Assembly: GCA_001939145.1 (NCBI GenBank)
Contig: LSRX01000431.1
Location: 1 to 64,000, forward strand
Direction of reading: 5' to 3'
DNA from: Symbiodinium microadriaticum
Taxonomy: Eukaryota; Sar; Dinophyceae; Suessiales; Symbiodiniaceae
Length of the DNA stretch: 64,000 bases
This document shows, piece after piece, positions 21,113 through 30,933 of the stretch. A program made the position numbers and the translations under genes. A model generated the notes under the pieces. It was not told the origin of the DNA and did no database searches. It saw nothing but the letters and a program-made list of their open reading frames with translations. The number at the start of each line of letters is the position of its first letter. Position 1 is the stretch's first letter.

Positions 21113-21590
21113 GAACCCTAAACCCTAAACCCTTTACAAACACTGAACCCTAAACCCCAAACCCTAAGCCCTAAACCCTAAGCCCTAAACCCTGAACCCT
21201 AAACCCTAAGCCCTAAACCCTAAGCCCTTAACCCCAAACCCTGAGCCCTTAACCCTAAGCCCTAAACCCTGAACCCTAAACCCAAAGCCCTGAAACAAAA
21301 AACATTAAAACCTAAACCCTAAAAAGAACACTAAACTCCAAAAAACACACTAAACCCTAAACCCTTACCCCAAAACCCTAAACCCCAAACCCTGAGCCCT
21401 AAATCCCTAAGCCCTAAACCCTAAACCCTAAAGCAAAAAAAGCATTGAACCCTAAACCCCAAAAAAACACTAAACTCCAAAAACACCCTAACCCTAAGCC
21501 TTAAACCCCACGAAACTCCAGAAAAAACACCCCTAAACCCTCAACCCGAAGCCCTAACTAAGCGCCCTAACCCTAAACCCCCCTAACCCC
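21113..21590. repeat. Long CCCTAAA array
   Basis: Degenerate CCCTAAA units with AAAAACACTAAACCC interruptions, ending before exon 21595. Confidence 0.9.
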
Positions 21591-21594
21591 CAAG

Positions 21595-21656
21595 AGAGCC
21601 TCCGCCAGGAGCCCCAGCCGCTGGCGACGCTCCCGGAGTCGGCGCAAGCGCTCCAG
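21595..21656 (+). CDS. Candidate exon
   Basis: After CCCCCAAG the frame reads ESLRQEPQPLATLPESAQAL and ends CCAG|GTGAAG. GC-rich. Preceded by CCCTAAA and followed by TTTAGGG units. Product unknown. Confidence 0.5.
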
Positions 21657-21664
21657 GTGAAGTT

Positions 21665-22145
21665 GGGGAGGGTTTTAGGGTTTTAGGGTTTAGGGTTTTA
21701 GGGTTTAGGGTTTAGGGTTTAGGTTTTGCTTTAATAAAACACAAAGCATGCGTGGTTTTATTGAACAAAAGGCGAAACAATATGAACGAACCCCCAGTTT
21801 CGGGGTTCCTTTCGGAGCTTCCTTTTCAGGATTTGGGTTGAGGGTTTGGGGTTAGGACCCCCTTAAACCCTAAACCCTAAAGCCCTGAATCCTAAACCGT
21901 TAGGATTTAGGGTTTAAGGTTTAGGATTTAAGGTTTAGGGCTAAAAGGGTTGAAGGAGCTTCCTTGAAGGGATCCCCCTCAGGTTCCTTGATGGGCATGA
22001 GGGCTTCAGGGTTGAGGGTTTTAGGGTTTCTAGGGTTTAGGGATTTAGGGGTTTAGGGGTTTTAGGGGTTTAGGGTTTTCGGGTTTAGGGTTTTGGGGTT
22101 TTAGGGTTTAGGGTTTAGGGTTTGAGGGGTTTAAGGTTTAGGGAA
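21665..22145. repeat. TTTAGGG arrays
   Basis: TTTAGGG units at 21665-21727 and 22005-22145, with CCCTAAA at 21860-21885. A short unique stretch (21728-21850) shows no clear exon. Confidence 0.85.
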
Positions 22146-22890
22146 TGAAGCTTGTTTCGCAGGAGCGAAGTGAATTGGCGGGGTAGGAGCTTGCAAATGG
22201 GTAACTGTCAGAATCATAGCCTAGACCCCCAAAAGGAACTAAAAAGCAGATCCCCTAATGTGGGACCCTAACCCTAAACCCCTAAACCCTAAGCCCTAAG
22301 CCCTAAACTGCCGAGAGCGCCGCTGACCATTTGCATGAGGCTCCCGGCCGCCAATTTCCTCCAAAAACGCACGATTTCGCCTGCCTGCTGCCCTGGCCTA
22401 CCCTTCTGCGCTCCCCGCCCTGCCCTGCCCTGAAACGCGAAAAGTCGCCCTTTGCCCTGCTCTCGAGCAACCCTTACAGGGTGTGAGAGGCGAAGTGTTT
22501 GTTGGGAAGCCTGAACCCTAAACCCTAATTGAGAATAGTTGGGGTGGTTGGGGCGGGACTACATGCTGACGCAAGCGCGCGATTAGTGGGTGCGCCCCTA
22601 TTCCTAAGGCAAAAGGTGCGCCCACCGCGCGCACACTGTTTGCAAACCCTAAACCCTAAACCCTAAATCGTAACTACTAAAGGGTACTTTGTAGGAACCC
22701 CCTTAAGGGATCTGCTTTTTGGATCATCCCGGGGGTCGGGTCCCTTAAAAGAACCTTGTGTGCTTCTACTCTTAACAAGGCAACCCCTAGTTTGGGAACC
22801 CCAACAGAGACCCAGGGTTAGGGGTTTAGGGGTTTAGGCGGGGTTCAGGAGTTTAGGGGTTTAGGGTTAGATGTTTATAGGGGTCTGGAG
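22146..22890. other. Unique segments among short arrays
   Basis: GC-rich patches (22285-22510, 22545-22640) between short CCCTAAA arrays. A micro-exon reading ERSELAG (22163-22181, GCAG / GTAGGA) is possible. Nothing firm. Confidence 0.3.
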
Positions 22891-23092
22891 ACGGAACACT
22901 GCGACATCTTCTCTCAGTTTGGCAGATGTTGTAGGCCCTTTTTAGGGACTGTCTACTTGGAGGATCATGGGACTTTGTAGGTAAGGTCATAAGTGCCTTA
23001 AGTGGAATTAAAAGGAATTGTATAGGTACTTCATTTATCACAACCCAAGTTACTCAGTTCCATTATCCTCCAAGCAGGTCCAGCTGCCCAAG
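22891..23092 (+). CDS. Two-exon fragment split by family E introner with GA donor
   Basis: Exon 22891-22962 reads TEHCDIFSQFGRCCRPFLG then TVYLE. After removal of 22963-23074 (GATCATGG...CCTCCAAG) the next exon continues in phase with QVQLPK. The donor is GA, not GT, where other family E copies have GTTCATGG. Product unknown. Confidence 0.4.
22955..23074. mobile_element. Family E introner
   Basis: Termini ACTTGGAGGATCATGG / CCATTATCCTCCAAG; an imperfect fold-back throughout. Confidence 0.65.
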
Positions 23093-23146
23093 TTCAACCC
23101 TAAACCCTAAACCCTTGTTTGGGTCGGTGCATACGTTTCCTGGCAG

Positions 23147-23208
23147 ATCCCGACGGCACGACCGTCGCAGAGACAACGATGCAATCGACTGCGAAGGACA
23201 CGTCGGAG
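23147..23208 (+). CDS. Candidate exon
   Basis: After TTTCCTGGCAG reads PDGTTVAETTMQSTAKDTSE, then TTTAGGG repeats. Donor uncertain (no GT exactly at the edge). Product unknown. Confidence 0.45.
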
Positions 23209-23447
23209 TTTAGGGTTTAGGGTTACGGGTACCCCAAGTAGTTCTTTTTTATGGTTTACATTTAGAATCCTATAAGGCAATCCCAATAAGGAACTACTTA
23301 GGGGCCTATGGGTAACGTTGGTACCTGGTGAGGTTCGCGTGGTAGCATGTTCCTTGCTGCGGTAGGGGTAAAAACACAAAACCCTAAACCCAAACCCAAG
23401 CCCTCAAAAAAAACACTAAACCCTAAGCCCAAGCCCCTAAACCGGAG

Positions 23448-23515
23448 TCGAAGCAGCTTTTGAAAGCAAAGATTCTTGAAAAACCTTCAGACGTCGACCC
23501 GGAGGGGGATCTCAG
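23448..23515 (+). CDS. Candidate exon
   Basis: Reads SKQLLKAKILEKPSDVDPEG then DL, between acceptor CCGGAG (end of a CCCTAAA array) and donor AG|GTGCCA. Lysine/glutamate-rich. Product unknown. Confidence 0.5.
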
Positions 23516-23529
23516 GTGCCAGCCTTTCC

Positions 23530-23690
23530 GTTCGGGTTTCGGGTTCAGGGGTTTTGGGGTTTGTTGGGGCTCAGGGTCTAGGGTTTGGGGGTTAGAGGTT
23601 TAGGGTGTTGGGGTTCAGGGTTTAGGGCTCAGGGTTTTAGGGTTTAGGGTTCAGGGTTGAGGGTTGAGGGTTTAGGGTTTGGTCTTCGGC
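23530..23690. repeat. TTTAGGG/TTCAGGG array
   Basis: Degenerate G-rich telomere-like units in the intron after the exon ending 23515. Confidence 0.8.
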
Positions 23691-24023
23691 AGGTCGGGTT
23701 TCGGTGGTTGAGCAGCACAAGAGCTGTCAACAACCTCTGATTCTGAGGACTGGGATTTTCTGTGGCCGCTCCTTTTCAGCTGAAGCTTGCCAGGTTTAGC
23801 TGCGGGTCAGGTTGTTTCTTCTTAGAAAGCATGCAGAAAGCAATTGCATACTTTCAGCCAGTGGTAGCTCTGCAGGGAGGGGCTGCGGACGACTATTCTG
23901 ACTGTAGTATTTGTATCTTTATGTTACCTCCTTAGTATTTCTTTTGCACATGCATAGTACCGTTATAGTGTCTTTGAAGTACCCTTAAAGTAGCTTTACG
24001 GCAGTGAGGTTTGAGCCTGACAG

Positions 24024-24094
24024 GCAGCGAAGAGAATGACAAGGAAAGCAAGCGCCGACCTCAGTAGGGAAGGCACGCCTGGAACCCAGAGCGA
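24024..24094 (+). CDS. Candidate exon
   Basis: After CTGACAG reads AAKRMTRKASADLSREGTPG then TQS, donor GA|GTTTGTTG. Product unknown. Confidence 0.4.
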
Positions 24095-24429
24095 GTTTGT
24101 TGCTTTAGAGTTTCGAGGGATTTACGTGTTTTTTTTTTGGGTTGCAGGGTTTAGATTCGTTTTTTTTTTTGGGGGGTTCGAGGGTCTCAGGGTTTATTAT
24201 GGGGTTTCGGGTTTGGCTCTGGGGTCTTATGGGTCTTAGGGTTTCTTGTCTTCAGGGACCCATGAACCTCCAGCCCCCAGAGCTGACCTGAGAGCCACGG
24301 ACACTCACAGAATCGCAGCCCTTACCTGTAAGAGCTTGTCAACTAAAAGCTTAAGTGAGGGCTGTTGAAGGTGCAGAAGGTACTTGAAATGTGTTGTTTA
24401 AGGCTTTGTGGGGTTTGGTTCTGGGATTC

Positions 24430-24690
24430 AACAAACTCCCTAGACCCTAAACCCTAAGCCCTAACCCTAAACCCTAAACCCTAAACCCCAAACCTTAAGT
24501 CCTAACTGCCGGTCCGCTTGCGCCGTCGTCTGAGGTACCGGATTGAGCTCCTCCCAGGCGCACAGAGATCTGATGGCATGTAAGCCGCCTAAACCCCCTA
24601 AACCCCCTAAACCCTAAACCCCACGAAGCCCCTAAACCCTAAACCCTCAATCCTAAACCCTAAACCTCCTAAGCCCTAAACCCCTAAACC
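24430..24690. repeat. CCCTAAA arrays
   Basis: CCCTAAA units at 24440-24505 and 24585-24690 around a short GC-rich segment. Confidence 0.8.
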
Positions 24691-24705
24691 CTCTAAAGTT
24701 CGGAG

Positions 24706-24786
24706 GTCGGCGGCAAGATCCCTGGCCCGTTTTCGACCTCCTCGTTGACGAGGGTGGCGAGCGAGCGCGGGCCTTCGTTGGGAGCA
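24706..24786 (+). CDS. Candidate 27-codon exon
   Basis: Reads VGGKIPGPFSTSSLTRVASE then RGPSLGA, ending GCA|GTTAGGG. Serine/arginine-rich. Product unknown. Confidence 0.4.
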
Positions 24787-24789
24787 GTT

Positions 24790-25090
24790 AGGGTGTGGGG
24801 TTTAGGGTTTAGGGTTTGGAGGTCCCACGTGCCTGTGTTCAGGGGCTTGGTAGGGTTCGGTGTTTAGGGTTTGGGTTTGGGTTTGGGGCTTTAGATTTTT
24901 TTTTTGGGGGAGGGGCTTGGAGGTTTAGGGGCTTGGGGGTGTTGGGGGTTTGGGGTTGAGGTTTTGGGGTCAGGGGTTTTTTAACCCAAAACCCTAAACC
25001 TTAAACCCTAAACCCGAAACCCTAAACCCGAAACCCTAAACCCCAAACCCCTAAACCCCAAACCCTAAACCCTTAAACCCCAAACCCCTA
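24790..25090. repeat. Telomere-like array switching TTTAGGG to CCCTAAA
   Basis: TTTAGGG/TTTGGGG units to about 24980, then CCCTAAA/CCCGAAA units to 25090: the fold-back arrangement seen in several introns here. Confidence 0.8.
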
Positions 25091-25189
25091 AAAGGTGTTT
25101 AGGGCCTTTGGGGCTCTGGGTTCCGATGCCCCCAAAGCCCGGAACTGCGCAGGCCATTCCTCATGTCTGCGCCCGTCCGGGCGAGGCGA

Positions 25190-25680
25190 GATCAGGGCTT
25201 CGGGCTTAGGGCTTTAGGGTTGAGGGTTTAGGGTTTAGGGTTCGAGGGTGGAGGGTTTAGGGCTTAAGATTTCGGTTCTCGGGTTGAGGGCTTCGGATGT
25301 CGGGCTTGGGGTTTGGAGTAACAGGGCAGTCGGAGAAGGATCGGGTTTGGGGTAACAGGGTTTAGGGATCGCCAACTTGAAGTCAAGGGAAGACGGAAGT
25401 CACACAGCCCCGAGGCTTTGGAGTATTTTTGGGAGTTTCTGGAATCTTGCAGTCAAGATTGAAAGGCTTTTGAATCTTGACTCCTCTTCAGGGTTTAAGG
25501 TTTAGGGGTTTAGGGTTTAGGAGGAATTTATCTGCAAGGTTTCGAGCTGCTGTTCAGTCTTGTTGTCGTGAGCTGCTGGGGGAGAACGACCGCAAGTGTG
25601 AACCCCACTCCAAGGCCCTAAACCCCTAAACCCCTAAGCCCTAAGCCCTGAACTCCTAAACCCTAAACCCTAAGCCAGAA
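25190..25680. repeat. Degenerate TTTAGGG units with unique gaps
   Basis: TTTAGGG-type units at 25200-25375 and 25490-25525, CCCTAAA at 25615-25675. No exon could be fixed. Confidence 0.6.
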
Positions 25681-25869
25681 GCTTCAAGCTGGAGTTCAGA
25701 GTCCAGGTGTCTTGGGTCTAGAGGGCTTAAGGGTTCCGAGCTTCGGGTCTCGGGTTTGGGGGACCCCGTCTGAGACCCAATGTGCTCTGAAGCTGCCTTC
25801 GCCGGGAGGCATATGTGATTCGAGTGACAAACGCTTCCCGGCGCCACATCGCCTGTGTGTGCAGCTGAG

Positions 25870-26135
25870 ATACGGGTCCTTAAACCCCCAAGCCATAAAC
25901 CCTAAACCGGGGTCGCCACGAGTCTACACCCTGGGCCCTCAACCCCAAACCCTAAACTAAACTCCAAACCCGAAACACCCCTAAACCCTAAGCCCTAAAC
26001 CCACAAAACCCAAACCCCAAAGCCCCTAAACCAAAGCCCCAAACACCAAACCCTAAAAAGCCAAAACCCTTAGCCAAAGTCCCAAACCCTAAAAAGCCAA
26101 AACCCTTAACCAAAGTCCCAAACCCTAAACCCCAA
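25870..26135. repeat. CCCTAAA array
   Basis: Degenerate CCCTAAA/CCCCAAA units with AAAAAGCCAAAACCC interruptions. Confidence 0.8.
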
Positions 26136-26146
26136 ACCCTTACAAG

Positions 26147-26211
26147 GAAGTCTTCGACCCGGAACCCCCAACCATTGCAGGATGTCGCAGTCCCCCGTCC
26201 TCATCCCTTTA
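26147..26211 (+). CDS. Candidate exon
   Basis: After TTACAAG reads EVFDPEPPTIAG; the frame then meets TAG, or a GC donor (AG|GCTTTAGGG) is used in another phase. Product unknown. Confidence 0.35.
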
Positions 26212-26440
26212 GGCTTTAGGGTTTTGGGTTTTTCGGGTTTAGGGTTTTAGGGTAGAGGGCTTTAGGGTTTCGGGTTTTGGGGTTTTGGGGTTTAGGGTTT
26301 AGGGTTTCGGGCTCGTCGCACCATGGCAGTCAATTTAAGACTTGCTTCATGTAGGCCGTAGTAAGCAGAAGAGGGGCCCACGAAAGGTCTCTACACGGAT
26401 TTCTGTAAGGGTTACACCAAGGGATAGTTATGGGGGGTGT

Positions 26441-26500
26441 AGTGTAGGGGCCTTGCTAATTGGAGTAGGGTTTGGGGGTATAGTATACTACAGATTGGGT
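26441..26500. mobile_element. Family F element, half copy
   Basis: GTGTAGGGGCCTTGCTAATT and GGGTATAGTATACTAC match the left half of family F; no right arm is visible. Confidence 0.45.
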
Positions 26501-26748
26501 ACTGCCTCCACTAACCCTTTTTTACGTTAAATGTAAGTACATATGACCCTTTAGACAGTTGCAGCGTCGGGGCAGTGCCCAAACTACAGATCTACAGGGT
26601 TAAGGTCTCGGGTTTAGGACCCGAGTAAAGCCCATAATTCTCCCGAGCAGCTGGGACTTTGGTGAATCTCAGCTGGCAGGGCCCAGGTCATCAGCCCGTG
26701 CAGCTTTTGAATCTGCCTGAGCCGGGTCAAACAAAAAAGGGTTCCTTG

Positions 26749-26875
26749 CTTGGAGATCTCATGGGACTTAGTGATGGGTATGAAGGCTAGAAGTACCCGA
26801 ATTGGAGTCATAAGTCATTCTGGTCATAATTACCTTGCTTGTAACCCTAGTTTCCAAGGTCCATGATCCTCCAAG
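26749..26875. mobile_element. Family E element
   Basis: Termini CTTGGAGATCTCATGGG / CCATGATCCTCCAAG. The left flank is open on both strands (plus: LNLPEPGQTKKGSLLG), so it probably interrupts coding sequence. Confidence 0.6.
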
Positions 26876-26968
26876 CACGACGAGTTTAATGTAGCATACC
26901 ACTAGGAATCCTCTCTCTTATAGGGTTCCTCATTGTAAAACTCCCCGCTGCTCCCGAAGCTTTTACAG

Positions 26969-27318
26969 CCTGCCCGAAGAAGTTCCTACTCGACCGGCGT
27001 GGAGGTTCGCGGGTAGTGCAAGTATAAGTAGATGGATGACTCTACCTTAGAACCCATATTAGGGGCTTTAGGGTTTAGGGTTTAAGGTTTAGGGTTTAAG
27101 GGTTTAGGGGTTTAGGGTTTAAGGTTTAGGGTTAAGGGTAAACCTACTGTAGACCCGATTTATAGACCCCACTTCTGACTACCCAGCAACCTCCAAGCAA
27201 GGCCGTTACCGTGGACGGCGAGAATGCGCTTCTGAAGGATGGTAGTCTCATTGTCGGGGGCCCTGAGCGGTGGGAATTCGAGGCCCACGTTGCCATGGGA
27301 CTAGGCGTTTCCTTGCAA
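26969..27318 (+). CDS. Two-exon fragment split by family E introner
   Basis: Exon 26969-27004 (after CTTTTACAG; PEEVPTRPAW) joins exon 27198-27318 in frame (KAVTVDGENALLKDGSLIVG then PERWEFEAHVAMGLGVSLQ), ending CAA|GTATTT. The 193-bp GT-AG intron consists of family E arms around a TTTAGGG tract. The second exon is a confident coding stretch of 40 codons; family not recognised. Confidence 0.6.
27005..27197 (+). mobile_element. Family E introner carrying an internal TTTAGGG tract
   Basis: Left GTGGAGGTTCGCGGGTAG and right CTACCCAGCAACCTCCAAG arms form the intron ends. About 80 bp of TTTAGGG units (27062-27135) sit in the middle, absent from the 103-bp copy at 28154. Confidence 0.75.
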
Positions 27319-27623
27319 GTATTTCGACTACGATTTCCTCTGCACCCGAAACTTCGGAAGCCTAGTACATGCTTAGAACAGAGGGCTTCTGGGGGGTGTA
27401 TAAGAAACAAGAAGTATACCAGGGAGCCCTAATGAGTAATGCAAATCATGGGTCCGGCTCCCTGGGTCCCACCTTTGATGCAGAATCCTATAAACCCTAA
27501 ACCTTAAACCCTAAGCCCTAAACCTCTTAAACCACAAGCCCTGAAATTTCTGGAACCAGGAAACCCTGAAGACCCACAACCTTGATCCCAAAGCCCTACT
27601 TTTAAGCCCAAATCCCTAACAGT

Positions 27624-27727
27624 TTCGATGATATAAATCCTGCATTACCTAAGGACCCTAAACTATGGGAATTATGGTAGATTATTCCCTGTTATGGGTA
27701 ATGTAGGACTTATATCATCAACCGTAG
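27624..27727. mobile_element. Family A element in telomere-like repeats
   Basis: CGATGATATAAATCC...ATCATCAACCGTAG with the CCTAAACTATGGGAATTAT core. The donor position is altered and TTTAGGG follows, so no exon join is visible. Confidence 0.7.
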
Positions 27728-28081
27728 TTTAGGGTTTAGGGTTTGGGCTTTAGGGTTCCTAAGCCCTCAATCCTCCACCCCAAATCCAAAACCCCCGAGA
27801 CGAGGTGGCACCTGGTGACTGCCGCGAGCTCCAAGGCTGCGCAAGTTTAGGCTGTAATGCAGAAGCCTCAGTGTTGTGCTTGTTGCTAATGTTTGTCTTT
27901 AGGGTTCCTTAGTAAACCCTAAACCCAGGAGGGCCCCAGAAAACCACAGCTGCCTACCATTTTGCTCGAAAGCACTCGCATCAGCGACCTCGCAGGCATT
28001 TCTCGAGCCACGCAGCGGGTTTAGGGTTTAGGGTTTATGGTCTGCCGATCTTGGCAAACATGCCTTTGCTTCTGCGAAGTG

Positions 28082-28327
28082 CTGAAGACACAACCTCTCG
28101 ATGGCAGCAGCCGTGGACACCATGGTCGTGAGGTTGTCATACTCTACTTGGAGGTTCATGGGTAGCTATAAGTGGGGTTATAAGTAGGGTAACTCTAGTT
28201 ATAACCCATATTGGGGGACTTATAACCCGACTTATAACTACCCATGAACCTCCAAGTATACGAAGGGAAGACGACAAGCGCATCATCACCTTCCATCATA
28301 CACCAGCCAACCATGCATCATCAGCAT
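28082..28327 (+). CDS. Two-exon fragment split by family E introner
   Basis: Left frame ends GREVVILYLE at 28153. Removal of 28154-28256 (GTTCATGG...CCTCCAAG, 103 bp) keeps the frame into YTKGRRQAHHHLPSYTSQPC. The left border of the first exon is uncertain. Product unknown. Confidence 0.4.
28146..28257. mobile_element. Family E introner, best-preserved copy
   Basis: Near-perfect arms ACTTGGAGGTTCATGGGTAG / CTACCCATGAACCTCCAAGT with further pairing (GGTTATAAGT / ACTTATAACC). TA flanks both ends. Confidence 0.75.
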
Positions 28328-28637
28328 CTTTCCAGGGCTCCCTTGTTGCAGCTATCCTGCAATGTCCCTAAACCCTAAACTCTAAAACCCTAACCTCTAA
28401 GCCCTAAACCCTAAACCCTAAAACCCTAAACCCCAAAACCTAGAATTCAGGCTCCTACATTCGACCTGAGGGTACCGGAAATCCTCGGGGGGTTCGAGGT
28501 TAGGGCAACTGGGCATTTTCGTCATTGCGCTTCGAGATTCTTGGACTCTAAATGCCAGGGAGGCGTCCTGAAGTTATGGGGGGACCTTATTTAAAGGTAC
28601 TGATAGCAAGGATTTTATCGTCCAGGGATGTAGAGGT

Positions 28638-29090
28638 TTGCTTATAAGGTCGGGCATTCAGTTCTGCTTCTTTCATCCAGAGTTTTCGTTGACGCCTCGT
28701 GCTCCGTTCAACAGGATACTTGGTGTCGAAGAACTTCGTTGGCAAAGAGTATGTCAAGGACCATGCTGCGCTCAGGAACTAACCCTAGGCTTTAGCGCAA
28801 AAACCCTAAACTCTAAAGCCCTGAAGCCTAAAGCCTAAACCCCTAAACCCGGCATAGGCTGGCTGTAAATTCATAATTAATTCGTCCCTGTGTTGTATGT
28901 GGAGCAAGGATCCCTGCGTCAGTCTCGCCTGGATCGTCCAACGACCGCATCATAAGCCCCTAAACCCCTAAGCCCAAAACCCACAACCCTAACCCCTAAC
29001 CCCTAAACCCTAAACCCTAAACCCCTACACCCCTAAACCCCGAAGCCCTAAGCCCCTAAACCCCCAAACCCCGAGGCCCAAGGCCCTAAC
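28638..29090. other. Unique segment, then CCCTAAA arrays
   Basis: 28638-28800 is unique with no clear exon; 28800-28850 and 28955-29090 are CCCTAAA/CCCCTAAA arrays. Confidence 0.4.
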
Positions 29091-29094
29091 GTAG

Positions 29095-29469
29095 CTCCCA
29101 GACCTCCCGGGGCTACGTGACTTCCCCAAAGTCTGACTGGTTCTTAGTGGGGAGTGGAGGAATGGGTGTTTGGGACTACTGTAGGGGACCTTATGGAGTT
29201 TAGGGAGTGGAGGAATAGGTTTTTGGGACTACTGTAGAGGACTTTAAGGGACTATCATAGGGATCCATTCCCCCCTGTCCCTGCTAAGAACCAGGGAGAA
29301 GTCCCCAGAGACTCCAATACATCCCTTAATGAAGGAATATACCTTAAACTATAATAGGCACCTGAATAAGATTTAAGGAAGATTCCTTTTTTTTTTTTAA
29401 GGAATATTGGAGTCTCTGGGGTCTGAAGCAACAGAGGAGTACCGCGATTTCATCTTCGGGAAGCCCAAG
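29095..29469 (+). CDS. Three-exon fragment with two inverted-repeat introns and a micro-exon
   Basis: Exon 29095-29139 (SQTSRGYVTSPKSD, donor TG|GTTCTTAG), micro-exon 29295 to about 29303 (EK), exon from about 29422 to 29469 (SEATEEYRDFIFGKPK, donor AAG|GTGATC). The frame is open throughout. The first intron is a family J element (GT-AG). The second is a family B element whose borders fall in a duplicated GTC. Exon 36745-36781 (QVRIEQSLVHLA) is in phase with the last donor, so the 7 kb retroelement may lie in the next intron. Confidence 0.55.
29139..29294 (+). mobile_element. Family J introner
   Basis: Termini CTGGTTCTTAG / CTAAGAACCAG give GT donor and AG acceptor. Inside is a direct duplication of a block with GGAGTGGAGGAAT and TTGGGACTACTGTAG. 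Confidence 0.65.
29301..29421 (+). mobile_element. Family B introner
   Basis: CCCCAGAGACTCCAATAC / AATATTGGAGTCTCTGGGG with ATACCTTAAA core, flanked by GTC on both sides. A T-run (29387-29398) breaks the right palindrome. Confidence 0.7.
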
Positions 29470-29516
29470 GTGATCGTAGGGGCTCCCAGAGCAAGGGGGA
29501 TCGGAGGCTTCAGTGT

Positions 29517-29602
29517 TTTAGGGTTTTAGGGTTTAGGTTTTAGGGTTTAGGGTTTAGGGTTTGGGGTTTAGGGTTTGGGGTTTAGGCTTTAGGTTTTAGG
29601 GT
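29517..29602. repeat. TTTAGGG array at left edge of the retroelement
   Basis: Near-perfect TTTAGGG units ending GGGTT directly before the 98-bp repeat. Confidence 0.85.
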
Positions 29603-29700
29603 TGAGAGGAAGATTCCCGCCTTGCCGTCCCAGGTCATGCAATGCAGACTGCAGTGTTGGATGAGCCAGGCCACTCGTTGCTGTGATCTCTCAAGCTTTT
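29603..29700 (+). repeat. 98-bp direct repeat, left copy
   Basis: From TGAGAGGAAGATTCCCGCC to TCTCAAGCTTTT; matches 36340-36437 without a visible difference. The gag-like ATG follows at 29707. Confidence 0.9.
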
Positions 29701-29706
29701 GGGGGG

Positions 29707-30933
29707 ATGACTCAGATAGGTGACGTAGTCTACTTGACATGTCGCTCTTCGTCCGGTGACAAGCCCGTGTCGGGATGGATCGTTGAGCTCGGTGAGGGCG
29801 AGATTGTGATCGCCACGAGTGTCAAAGCTGCTGAGGGATTGTCGAATAAGCTTGAAGGCAAGTCAGGAGATACTTCAGTGGCTTTCCTTCGCGTTCCATC
29901 TGCATCGGCCACGGAGTCGCAACCCAGCAATTGGACGGGGCCTCGAGTTCGGGAGTTGCCTGGTTTGGGGCCGAGTAAGACTGTATGGGAGAAAGTTGGG
30001 AAGAAGGAGCTGGGCAGCAGCGACGCGGGCCCAGCGGAAAGACCGCCTCGCGCCTCCCGGAGGACTCCTCTGGAGGCGGACCTGGAAGGGCTTGGGAAGC
30101 TTTTTGCTGCCGGGAGAGACGACGAGGACGACGAGGACGACGAAGACGACGAGGAGGACGACGACGAAGATCTTCCATCTTTTCTCCCTCCAGGGCAGAG
30201 CGCCAAGAAGGTGACGAAGAAGCCCAAGAAGGCCAATCCAAAGGGTACAGACATGCGTCAGCTCCTGAGGCAGGGGCTTGCCTCGGGAGAGTCCGTGAAC
30301 TCCCTCCTCCCGGTGATGATGATGACCATGTTGCTCGACCGCGACGAGGCGAAGAAGAAAAAGAAGCATCGAGGAGAGGAGCTCCTTGGTGGCTCCAGTT
30401 CAGACGATTCGGACGGCGATTTCGACCTTCGGGGGAAAGGCATGAAAGCAGTCAGTACCTTGAATCGGTTGCACGAGCAGATCAGAAAGAAACCGAAGCG
30501 GATCGTTCAGCTCTTCGAGAAGGAGATCATCGAGGAGCTGGGCATCGTACCGGGGCAGGCGTGGACTGTCAGAGATTATGTTCGTCGTCAGCCGTGGGGG
30601 AAATTCAAAGGGATACAACGATGTGCAGTGATGGACTGTGCAGTGTACGAGCTGCTGAGGACCAATCAGCCGGAGGCGGCCACCGCCTAACTTGTGCAGA
30701 ACTTAAAGGCAAAGGTTCAGAGCGTGTTGGCAGGCGGGGACTGGCAAGCATCATGGTTGTTGACCGGATTGCCAGACCCATTGGCAAGAAAAGAATTCGC
30801 CGGATCGAAGGAGGAGATGGCAATCATCAGCGGGTACATGGAAGCCCTTGCGGGCCTCAAGAAGAAGATCAAGGAAAGCAGCCATGCCGGAGCGGATCAG
30901 GAGGAGGAGGCCAGCGGAAGCACTCAGAAGTGA
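29707..30933 (+). CDS. Gag-like protein, interrupted by one in-frame TAA
   Basis: From ATG 29707 (MTQIGDVVYLTCRS) the frame runs 327 codons to TAA at 30688-30690, then stays open in the same frame to TGA at 30931-30933. The N-terminal third is compact. The middle has an acidic run (about 30118-30170, D/E only) followed by a lysine-rich linker, and the C-terminal third is helical. The part after the TAA (LAGGDWQASWLLTGLPDPL, EEMAIISGYMEALAGLKKK) looks like the normal gag end. So the TAA is either an inactivating change or a read-through site. Role inferred from position; no zinc knuckle seen. Confidence 0.55.

Noticed and set aside
29730..30369. Several minus-strand frames (poly-Ser, Arg-rich) opposite gag
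   Set aside because: Antisense shadows of the gag acidic tract; no independent signals.
29985..30933. N-terminal 316 residues of the 1326-codon frame
   Set aside because: They overlap the gag-like gene in another frame and read as a compositional shadow (Arg/Gly/Glu runs opposite the acidic gag tract). The convincing polyprotein starts after about 30934.
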